NCBI GenBank assembly: GCA_023426225.1
Contig: JAFABD010000123.1
Coordinates: 1 to 7,434, forward strand
Length of the DNA stretch: 7,434 nt
Direction of reading: 5' to 3'
Origin: Pseudomonadota bacterium
GTDB lineage: Bacteria > Pseudomonadota > Alphaproteobacteria > Sphingomonadales > Sphingomonadaceae
Shown: piece after piece, positions 1-6,258 of the stretch
How positions within the stretch are numbered: position 1 is the first letter of the stretch
How the letters are laid out: every line of letters begins with the position of its first letter
The notes under the pieces: generated by a model
The model's database searches: none
Told to the model about the DNA's origin: nothing
Seen by the model: only the letters and a program-made list of their open reading frames with translations
Made by a program: the position numbers and the translations under genes

Positions 1-1
1 C

Positions 2-880
2 GACACGATCGCGGCATTTCAGGCCGAGGCGCGCGTGCTTGCCGCCAATGTCCGCGGGATCGGCCCCGGCGCCACGGCGCTGCTCCAGATCCGCGAACAG
101 GGCGAGGGCGAACAGGGCGAGGAGGGCGCCTTCCTGATCGAGCTGGAACAGAGCGTCGCGGAAATCGCCACCGTCACCGCCCGGCTGCACGATGCCGACC
201 AGCGCGCGCTGGTCCTCGGCACGACCGTCTCGGACACGGCGGAGCGGCTCGCCCGCCGGCTCGGCACCGTCCATCGCGTCAACCAGGACGTGCACCAGAT
301 GGCGTGGAACACCGACCTGCGGTGCAACCGCATGGGAACCGAGGGGCGCGGCCTGGCGATGGTCGCGGCCGAAATCCGCAGCTTTGCCAACACGCTCAGC
401 GACATCTCGGCCACGATCAGCGCCTCGGTCGATGCGCTCGCGGGGGCGGTGCTGGCGGTCCGCGGGCCCGATGCCGATGCGGAGCGCGACGTCGGGCAGG
501 CGCTCGGCGAATCGCTCGACCTGATTCGCGAAGGGGCGCAGCGGATGCGCGACGGCATGGCCGGGCTCGACCATGACGCCGCGGCGATCGCCCAGATCCT
601 CCACGAAACCACCGCCAATATCGACTGCGAGGCGGCGTTCGGCGGCGATCTCGAAGCCGTTGCGGCGACGCTCCAGGCGCTGGCAGCGGCCGCGACCGAT
701 CCCGACGAGGCGGTGAGCGAGCGGCTGGCCCCGCTGCTCGACGATCTCGCCGCGCGCTATACGATGGCGCGCGAACGCGAGATCCATCGCCAGTTCGCGC
801 TGGGCGGCCCCGCCGAAATCGCGCCCGAGGCCGGACCGGCGGCCGACGACGACGACGATTTCGACGACGGGCTGTTCTGA
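2..880 (+). CDS. Divergent methyl-accepting chemotaxis-like protein, 5' truncated by window edge
   Basis: The reading frame is open to the left edge, so the true start lies outside; 292 residues are visible. A GTG at position 35 is in frame, but no evidence favours it as the start. No membrane segment or signal peptide is seen in this part, and the protein looks largely alpha-helical. Positions about 295-430 encode a segment (NTDLRCNRMG, then EGRGLAMVAAEIR) that resembles the cytoplasmic hairpin tip of chemoreceptors, whose usual form is TNLLALNAAIEAARAGE followed by GRGFAVVA and EVR. The visible copy appears about seven residues shorter between TDL and GRG, and the canonical glutamates are missing. 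The C-terminus is strongly acidic (DDDDDFDDGLF). In the family, this hairpin contacts CheA and CheW; whether this version still does is unknown. It is separated by 100 bases from the efflux operon and probably unrelated to it. An alternative is a non-chemotactic coiled-coil scaffold that kept the fold. Confidence 0.72.
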   Translation, partial: DTIAAFQAEARVLAANVRGIGPGATALLQIREQGEGEQGEEGAFLIELEQSVAEIATVTARLHDADQRALVLGTTVSDTAERLARRLGTVHRVNQDVHQMAWNTDLRCNRMGTEGRGLAMVAAEIRSFANTLSDISATISASVDALAGAVLAVRGPDADAERDVGQALGESLDLIREGAQRMRDGMAGLDHDAAAIAQILHETTANIDCEAAFGGDLEAVAATLQALAAAATDPDEAVSERLAPLLDDLAARYTMAREREIHRQFALGGPAEIAPEAGPAADDDDDFDDGLF

Positions 881-980
881 TCGCAGCCGGTTCGGCCGCA
901 TCCGTACCATCCCCAATGCCGATCTATGCTGCACCGCGGTAGCCCTTCGATCTCTGGTCCACCAACAGGGAAGCGGAACC
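881..980. other. Intergenic gap upstream of the efflux operon
   Basis: This is the only substantial non-coding gap inside the window. The downstream genes overlap or nearly touch, so any promoter for the efflux operon that is not shared with the upstream gene should lie here or further upstream. I see no convincing -35/-10 pair, no clear palindromic operator and no T-tailed hairpin that would end the upstream gene. A TATGCT at 925-930 is a poor -10 candidate without a matching -35. Transcription start and regulation remain unassigned. Confidence 0.4.
967..972 (+). promoter_or_regulatory. Ribosome binding site supporting the TTG start at 981
   Basis: AGGGAA lies eight bases before TTG at 981. 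The later in-frame candidates, GTG at 993 and ATG at 996, have no purine-rich site at the right distance. This is the main reason for choosing the TTG start of the outer-membrane protein gene. Confidence 0.6.
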
Positions 981-2414
981 TTGGCCGAACGGGTGATGCA
1001 ATGGGCGGTATCGGCGGCGGCGCTGGCGTTGCTCGGCGGCTGCGCGCTGGCACCGGCGCCTCAGCCGGCCGCCGCGCCCGACCGCTATCCGGATTATTCG
1101 GATCGTGATGCGGGTGCGCCTTCCGCCGCGACGATCGGGTGGCGCGACTTTTTCCGCGAGCCCGAGCTGCAGGCACTGATCACGCGCGCGCTCGCCAGCA
1201 ATCAGGACTTGCGCGCCGCGGCCGCCCGGATCGCCCAGGCGCGCGCCGCGGTGCGGGTCCGCGGTGCCGACCTGGCGCCGCAGGCGAGCGCGTCGGCGGG
1301 GATGACGAAGCTCGGCCTGCCCGACAATCTTGCCCGGCTGCTGCGCGACGACACGCTGACCAGCTATGACGGTATCGCGATGGCCAGCTGGGAAGTCGAC
1401 CTGTTCGGCCGGCTGCGCAACCAGCGCGCGGCGGCGTTCGAGCAATATCTGGCCAGCGGCGAGGCGCGGCGTGCGCTGGCGGCGAGCCTGGTCGCGCAGG
1501 TCGCGGCCGGCTATCTCGCCGATCGCGAATATGCCGAACGGCTGGCGCTCGCGCGCGACACGCTCGCCAATCGCGAGGAATCGCTGCGCATCCTGTCGCG
1601 CCGCTATGCGGTCGGTTCGGGGTCGAAGGTCGAGGTGACGCAGGCCGAGACGCTGCGCACGCAGGCGCTTGCCGAAATCCAGGCGACCGAGCTTGCCCGT
1701 GCGCAGAACCGCAACGCGCTGTCGCTGCTCGTCGGCGGCCCCGTGCGCGACGCCGATTTCACGCGTCCGCTCGACGCGGTCGGTCTCGATCAGCCGATCC
1801 CGACCGGGTTGCCCTCGGACCTGCTCGTCAACCGTCCCGACCTCGTCGCCGCCGAACACCGGCTGCGCGCCGCCTCGGCGAATATCCGCGCGGCGCGTGC
1901 CGCATTTTTCCCGAGCATCAGCCTGACGGCCGCGGGCGGCACCACCAGCCGCGATCTCGACGGGCTGTTCGACAGCGGCACCGGCGTCTGGCTGTTCCGC
2001 CCGTCGATCTCGCTGCCGATCTTTACCGCGGGCAAGCTCAACGCCAATCTTCGCTATACCGAGGCGCAGCGCGACGAGCTCGTCGCGGGCTATGACCGCG
2101 CGGTGCAGCAGGCATTTCGCGACGTCGCCGACGCGCTGGCGCAGCGCCGCTGGTTTGCCGAACAGATCGGCACGGTCAACGCCTCGATCGCGGCGCTGAC
2201 CGAGCGCGCGCGGCTGGCGCGACTGCGTTACGATGCCGGCCGTTCGGCCTATCTCGAAGTGCTCGATGCCGAACGCGACCTGTTCAGCGCGCGCCAGAAG
2301 CTTGTCCAGCTCCGCCGGGCCGAACTGGCGAGCGGCGTCGCGCTCTATGCCGCGCTGGGCGGCGGCGCGCCCGAATCCTTTACCGACACGCAAGCGCAGG
2401 GACGAAATCCGTGA
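981..2414 (+). CDS. Outer-membrane efflux lipoprotein, NodT family (OprM/TolC-like channel)
   Basis: The 477-residue product is the outer-membrane channel of a tripartite exporter. Residues 1-21 form a lipoprotein signal with lipobox LLGGC, so Cys21 is the predicted lipidated residue. The mature part carries family hallmarks: WRDFF near residues 54-58, followed by a helix of the type LxxLIxxALxxNxDLRxAAxRIxxARA; NRPDL at 284-288, followed by AEHRLRAASANIRAARAAFFPS; and a second repeat ending in RYDAGRSAYLEVLDAERDLF. These match the two OEP repeats that trimerise into a beta-barrel with a periplasmic alpha-tunnel, and the length is usual for the family. The TTG start is chosen for its ribosome binding site and because it gives the signal peptide a charged N-region; ATG at 996 would still leave the lipobox but no positive charge. 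The stop overlaps the next gene's start as GTGA. Family assignment is firm; the substrate is not known. Confidence 0.95.
   Translation: MAERVMQWAVSAAALALLGGCALAPAPQPAAAPDRYPDYSDRDAGAPSAATIGWRDFFREPELQALITRALASNQDLRAAAARIAQARAAVRVRGADLAPQASASAGMTKLGLPDNLARLLRDDTLTSYDGIAMASWEVDLFGRLRNQRAAAFEQYLASGEARRALAASLVAQVAAGYLADREYAERLALARDTLANREESLRILSRRYAVGSGSKVEVTQAETLRTQALAEIQATELARAQNRNALSLLVGGPVRDADFTRPLDAVGLDQPIPTGLPSDLLVNRPDLVAAEHRLRAASANIRAARAAFFPSISLTAAGGTTSRDLDGLFDSGTGVWLFRPSISLPIFTAGKLNANLRYTEAQRDELVAGYDRAVQQAFRDVADALAQRRWFAEQIGTVNASIAALTERARLARLRYDAGRSAYLEVLDAERDLFSARQKLVQLRRAELASGVALYAALGGGAPESFTDTQAQGRNP
2398..2402 (+). promoter_or_regulatory. Ribosome binding site for the GTG start at 2411
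   Basis: AGGGA lies inside the end of the outer-membrane channel gene, eight bases before GTG at 2411. It supports the GTG start and re-initiation at the GTGA overlap. Confidence 0.6.
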
Positions 2415-3487
2415 ACACCAGCTGGAAGAAATGGGCGATCCGGCTTGCGATCGTCGCCATCGTCGTTGCCGGCGGCATTGTCGCCTGGCGGCTGCTGACG
2501 CGCGATCCGCTGGGCGACGATATCGCCGCGGGCAACGGCCGGATCGAGGCGACCGAGGTCGATATCGCTGCCAAGACGCCGGGACGCATCCGCGAGATCC
2601 TGGTCGACGAAGGCGATACGGTGAAGGCGGGGCAGGTGCTCGCCCGCATCGACATCGACGCGCTGCAGGCGCAGCGTGCGCAGGCGGTGGCGCAGATGCA
2701 GGCGGCGCTGACGATGGTGCAGTCGGCCGAGGCGCAGGTCGCGCAGGCGCAGAGCCAGCGTGCGGCGATGATCGCGCAGCTTCGCCAGCGCCAGACCGAT
2801 GTCGGGCTGGCGCGCCAGCATCTCGGCCGGTCGAGTGCGCTCGCCGCCGACGGCGCGACCCCGCGGCAGGAGCAGGAGGACGATCGCGCGCGGCTTCAGG
2901 GCGCGCAGGCGGCGGCCGAGGCGGTGCGCGCGCAGATCCAGGCGGCCGAGGCGGCGGTGAACACCGCGCGTTCGCAGGTCAACGGCGCGCGCGCCAATGT
3001 CGAGGCGGCGCGTGCGACGATCCAGCGGCTCGATGCCGATATCGCCGATGCCGTGCTCCGCGCGCCGCGCGACGGCCGCGTCCAGTATCGCATTGCCGAG
3101 CCGGGCGAAGTCGTCGGCGCGGGCGGCAAGGTGCTGAGCCTCACCGATCTCAACGATGTCTACCTCACTTTCTTCCTGCCCGAACGCGCGGTCGGCCGCG
3201 TGGGGATCGGCGACGAGGCACGGCTGGTGCTCGACGCGGCGCCGAACACAGTGATCCCGGCGCGGATTTCGTTCGTCGCCGATGTCGCCCAGTTCACGCC
3301 GAAGACGGTCGAAACCAAGGATGAACGCCAGAAGCTGATGTTCCGCGTCCGCGCCACGATCGATCGCCGGACCGCCGCCCAGTATCGCGCGATGGTCAAA
3401 TCGGGGATGCCCGGCATGGCCTATGTCCGGTTGACGCCGGGCGCCGCCTGGCCGGCCAAGCTGGCGCCGAACGCCGCGGCGAAATGA
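2411..3487 (+). CDS. yhiI: HlyD-family membrane-fusion protein, YhiI type
   Basis: This 358-residue periplasmic adaptor links an inner-membrane ABC pump to the outer-membrane channel. Residues about 9-29 (after NTSWKK) are a single uncleaved membrane anchor with a short cytoplasmic N-terminus. The first half of the biotinyl-lipoyl-like domain follows around residues 40-82 (NGRIEATEVDIA, then DEGDTVKAGQVLARID). Residues about 86-213 form a long Ala/Gln-rich antiparallel coiled-coil hairpin whose turn lies near residues 135-165 (RQHL to ATPRQEQED). The second lipoyl half starts at APRDGRVQYR (about 218-227), and a beta-barrel region contains VAQFTPKTVET. From memory, E. coli YhiI is about the same length (near 355) and shares APRDGRVQYR and AQFTPKTVET, so the call is specific. 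The GTG start overlaps the preceding stop by four bases; its own stop overlaps the next start as ATGA. Confidence 0.95.
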   Translation: MNTSWKKWAIRLAIVAIVVAGGIVAWRLLTRDPLGDDIAAGNGRIEATEVDIAAKTPGRIREILVDEGDTVKAGQVLARIDIDALQAQRAQAVAQMQAALTMVQSAEAQVAQAQSQRAAMIAQLRQRQTDVGLARQHLGRSSALAADGATPRQEQEDDRARLQGAQAAAEAVRAQIQAAEAAVNTARSQVNGARANVEAARATIQRLDADIADAVLRAPRDGRVQYRIAEPGEVVGAGGKVLSLTDLNDVYLTFFLPERAVGRVGIGDEARLVLDAAPNTVIPARISFVADVAQFTPKTVETKDERQKLMFRVRATIDRRTAAQYRAMVKSGMPGMAYVRLTPGAAWPAKLAPNAAAK

Positions 3488-6255
3488 GCAGCTTCGCCGC
3501 CCGCCTCGAAGGCGCCACGCTGCGCTATGGCGCGACGCTGGCGCTCGACGCGGTCGATCTGGCGCTGCCGCTGGGGCGGACCGTCGCGCTGATCGGCCCC
3601 GACGGCGTGGGCAAGTCCAGCCTGTTCTCGCTCGTCGCCGGTGCGCGGTCGATCCAGCAGGGGCATGTCGAGGTGCTGGGCGGCGACATGGCCGATGCCG
3701 GGCATCGCCGCGCGGTCTGTCCGCGCATCGCCTATATGCCGCAGGGGCTGGGCAAGAACCTCTACCCGACGCTCTCGGTCTTCGAGAATATCGACTTTTT
3801 CGCGCGGCTGTTCGGCCAGTCGCGCCGTGAGCGCATGGCGCGGATCGATGCGCTGCTCGAGGCGACGGGGCTGGCCCCGTTTCGTGACCGTCCGGCGGGC
3901 AAGCTGTCGGGGGGCATGAAGCAGAAGCTCGGGCTGTGCTGCGCGCTCATCCACGACCCCGACCTGCTCCTGCTCGACGAACCGACCACCGGCGTCGACC
4001 CGCTCTCGCGCGTGCAGTTCTGGGAGCTGATCGACCGCATCCGCGCCGGCCGTCCCGAAATGAGCGTGCTCGTCGCCACCGCCTATATGGAGGAGGCTGC
4101 GCGGTTCGACTGGCTCGTCGCGATGAACGACGGCAAGGTGCTGGCGACCGGCACCGCGCCCGAACTGCTCGCGCGCACCGGCTGCGCAACGCTCGAAGAG
4201 GCATTCATCGCGCTGCTGCCCGAGGCCGAGCGCCAGGGGCATCGTGCGGTGGTGATCCCGCCCCGCGTCGCCGCGCCCGACGGCGTTCCCGCGATCGAGG
4301 CGCGCGGGCTGACCAAGCGGTTCGGCGATTTCGCCGCGGTCGATCATGTCGATTTCCGCATCGAGCGCGGCGAGATCTTCGGCTTCATCGGCTCGAACGG
4401 CTGCGGCAAGACGACGACGATGAAGATGTTGACGGGCCTCTTGCCCGCCAGCGAAGGCGAGGCGTTGCTGTTCGGCCGCGCGGTCGATCCCAACGACATC
4501 GATACGCGTCGGCGCGTCGGCTATATGAGCCAGGCCTTCTCGCTCTATGCCGAACTGACGGTGCGGCAGAATCTGGAGCTCCACGCCCAGCTTTTCCACG
4601 TCCCGCGCGAGCAGGTCGCGGGTCGCGTCGCCGAAATGGCGGCGCGTTTCGGGCTCGACGAGCTGATGGACGCCTATCCCGAAAGCCTGCCGCTCGGTCA
4701 GCGCCAGCGGCTGAGCCTGGCGGTCGCGGTGATCCACCGTCCCGAAATCCTGATCCTCGACGAACCGACGTCGGGCGTCGATCCGATCGCGCGCGACGGC
4801 TTCTGGCAGATGATGAGCGACCTGGCGCGCAACGACGGCGTCACGATCTTCATCTCGACCCATTTCATGAACGAGGCCGAGCGCTGCGACCGCATCGCGC
4901 TGATGCACACCGGCCGCGTGCTGACGATCGACACGCCGGCGGCGGTGGTGCGCGACAGCGGTGCGCCGACGCTCGAAGAGGCGTTCATCGGCCATCTCCG
5001 CCGGCTCGGCGGGCTCGAGGGCGAGGCGGAACCTGCCGCCGGCGCTGCCGATGCGGGCCAGGCCGTCGATCCGCTCGCCGCCCCTGCGGGCGTGGCCGAT
5101 GCGGACGTGCGTCACGATGCCGGCGGCGGCTTCAGCCTGCGTCGGATGCTCAGCTACACGCACCGCGAGGCGCTGGAACTGCGCCGCGATCCGATTCGCG
5201 CGACGCTGGCGCTGGTCGGCAGCATCGTGCTGCTGTTCATCATGGGCTATGGCATCAGCCTCGACGTCGAGAAGCTGTCGTTCGCCGTGCTCGACCGCGA
5301 CGGCTCGGTGACGAGCCAGAATTATGCGCTCAACCTCGCGGGCTCGCGCTATTTCGTCGAGCATGCGCCGGTGCACAGCTATGCCGAGCTCGACCGGCGG
5401 ATGCGCGACGGCGAGCTGGCGGTGGTGATCGAACTGCCCGAACATTTCGGCCGCGACATCCAGCGCGGCGCCGCACCCGCCGTCGGCATGTGGATCGACG
5501 CGTCGATGCCCAGCCGCGCCGAAACCGTGCAATCCTATGTCCAGGCGATGCACCTGTCGTGGCTGGCCGACTTCGCGAAGCGCAAGCTGGGCGTCCGCCC
5601 GGCGCTGGGCATGGCGCAGCTCGAGACCCGCTATCGCTACAATCCCGACGTTGCCAGCCTGGTCGCGATCGTTCCCGCGGTGATTCCGCTTCTCCTGCTG
5701 CTGATCCCGTCGATGCTGACGGCGTTGAGCGTTGTGCGCGAAAAGGAACTGGGGTCGATCATCAACCTCTATGTCACGCCGGTGACGCGCACTGAGTTCC
5801 TGCTGGGCAAGCAGCTTCCCTATGTCGTGCTGGCGATGGTCAACTTCGTGCTGCTCGTCGTGCTTGCGGTGACGGTGTTCGGGGTGCCGATCAAGGGGAG
5901 CTTCTTCGCGCTCACGCTCGGCTCGCTGCTGTTCGTGCTCAGCGCGACGGCGATCGGGTTGATCTTCTCGACCTTCATGCGGAGCCAGATCGCCGCGATC
6001 TTCGGCACCGCGATCGGCACCATCGTGCCCGCGGTCCAGTTCTCGGGGCTGCTCACTCCCGTCGCCTCGCTCGAAGGCACCGGCCGCATCGTCGGCATGA
6101 TCTATCCCGCCACGCATATCCTGACGATCAGCCGCGGCGTGTTCTGCAAGGCGCTGGGCGTCGCCGATCTGCCGGGGGCCTTTGCCGCGCTCGCGGTGAC
6201 GGCGCCGGTGCTGATGGCGCTCGGCATCGCGCTGGTCCGCAAGCAGGAGCATTGA
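3484..6255 (+). CDS. rbbA: RbbA-type ABC transporter: two ATPase domains fused to an ABC-2 membrane domain
   Basis: The 923-residue product powers export and supplies half of the membrane pore. NBD1: Walker A GPDGVGKSS (38-46), Q-loop Gln87, signature LSGGM (141-145), Walker B LLLLDEP (161-167), but Ala200 sits where the H-loop histidine belongs (ATAYMEEA). NBD2: Walker A GSNGCGKTT (303-311), Gln350, signature altered to LPLGQ (402-406), Walker B ILILDEP (422-428), His460. A low-complexity Ala/Gly/Asp linker (about 511-549) leads to the membrane part: one helix near 573-592, an extracytoplasmic domain of about 130 residues, then five helices near 724-750, 778-803, 806-832, 834-858 and 899-917, with the ABC-2 motif REKELGS at 752-758. 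Length and layout match E. coli RbbA (911 residues by memory). That protein is also reported as a ribosome-associated ATPase; nothing here tests that role. The ATG start overlaps the previous stop (ATGA) and has only a weak ribosome binding site, suggesting coupled translation. Confidence 0.95.
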   Translation: MSSFAARLEGATLRYGATLALDAVDLALPLGRTVALIGPDGVGKSSLFSLVAGARSIQQGHVEVLGGDMADAGHRRAVCPRIAYMPQGLGKNLYPTLSVFENIDFFARLFGQSRRERMARIDALLEATGLAPFRDRPAGKLSGGMKQKLGLCCALIHDPDLLLLDEPTTGVDPLSRVQFWELIDRIRAGRPEMSVLVATAYMEEAARFDWLVAMNDGKVLATGTAPELLARTGCATLEEAFIALLPEAERQGHRAVVIPPRVAAPDGVPAIEARGLTKRFGDFAAVDHVDFRIERGEIFGFIGSNGCGKTTTMKMLTGLLPASEGEALLFGRAVDPNDIDTRRRVGYMSQAFSLYAELTVRQNLELHAQLFHVPREQVAGRVAEMAARFGLDELMDAYPESLPLGQRQRLSLAVAVIHRPEILILDEPTSGVDPIARDGFWQMMSDLARNDGVTIFISTHFMNEAERCDRIALMHTGRVLTIDTPAAVVRDSGAPTLEEAFIGHLRRLGGLEGEAEPAAGAADAGQAVDPLAAPAGVADADVRHDAGGGFSLRRMLSYTHREALELRRDPIRATLALVGSIVLLFIMGYGISLDVEKLSFAVLDRDGSVTSQNYALNLAGSRYFVEHAPVHSYAELDRRMRDGELAVVIELPEHFGRDIQRGAAPAVGMWIDASMPSRAETVQSYVQAMHLSWLADFAKRKLGVRPALGMAQLETRYRYNPDVASLVAIVPAVIPLLLLLIPSMLTALSVVREKELGSIINLYVTPVTRTEFLLGKQLPYVVLAMVNFVLLVVLAVTVFGVPIKGSFFALTLGSLLFVLSATAIGLIFSTFMRSQIAAIFGTAIGTIVPAVQFSGLLTPVASLEGTGRIVGMIYPATHILTISRGVFCKALGVADLPGAFAALAVTAPVLMALGIALVRKQEH
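4189..4210 (+). repeat. Direct repeat copy 1 encoding TLEEAFI after NBD1
   Basis: This is nearly identical to positions 4969-4990: the 22-base stretches differ at one place (gca versus gcg, a silent change). The spacing is 780 bases, exactly 260 codons, so both copies read TLEEAFI in the same frame, at residues 236-242 and 496-502. Each marks the end of one ATPase domain. This reflects domain duplication and protein conservation rather than a mobile or recombination element. Confidence 0.7.
4969..4990 (+). repeat. Direct repeat copy 2 encoding TLEEAFI after NBD2
   Basis: This is the partner of the repeat at 4189-4210, at the equivalent place after the second ATPase domain. The next residues diverge (ALLPEAER after NBD1, GHLRRLGG after NBD2), so similarity stops at the domain boundary. 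Confidence 0.7.
6245..6249 (+). promoter_or_regulatory. Ribosome binding site for the last operon gene
   Basis: AGGAG lies in the last codons of the rbbA-like gene, nine bases before ATG at 6259. It is the strongest ribosome binding site in the operon and fixes the start of the permease gene. Confidence 0.65.
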
Positions 6256-6258
6256 ACC

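Noticed and set aside
845..871. Run of GAC triplets as a simple-sequence, phase-variable repeat
   Set aside because: The run is only four perfect units plus scattered ones, and a change in unit number would keep the frame. It is better explained as coding for the acidic tail.
886..896. Small inverted repeat (GCCG...CGGC) after the chemoreceptor-like gene as a terminator
   Set aside because: The stem is only four base pairs and no T-run follows. Such pairings are expected by chance in this composition.
902..930. Possible sigma-70 promoter with TATGCT at 925-930
   Set aside because: The -10 matches only four of six consensus bases, and no hexamer at 16-18 bases upstream resembles TTGACA.
926..1108. 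Possible 60-codon small gene in the intergenic gap, starting ATG at 926
   Set aside because: It has no ribosome binding site, it overlaps the first half of the lipoprotein signal and mature start in another frame, and its Gly/Arg-rich product has no visible feature.
924..2393. 489-codon open frame on the - strand, antisense to the outer-membrane channel gene
   Set aside because: It has the same Arg/Ala/Gln-rich composition without recognisable motifs, and it mirrors the strongly supported NodT-family gene.
3936..5795. 619-codon open frame on the + strand in another frame within rbbA
   Set aside because: It is an Arg/Ala-rich shadow frame inside a gene whose own frame carries all ABC motifs.
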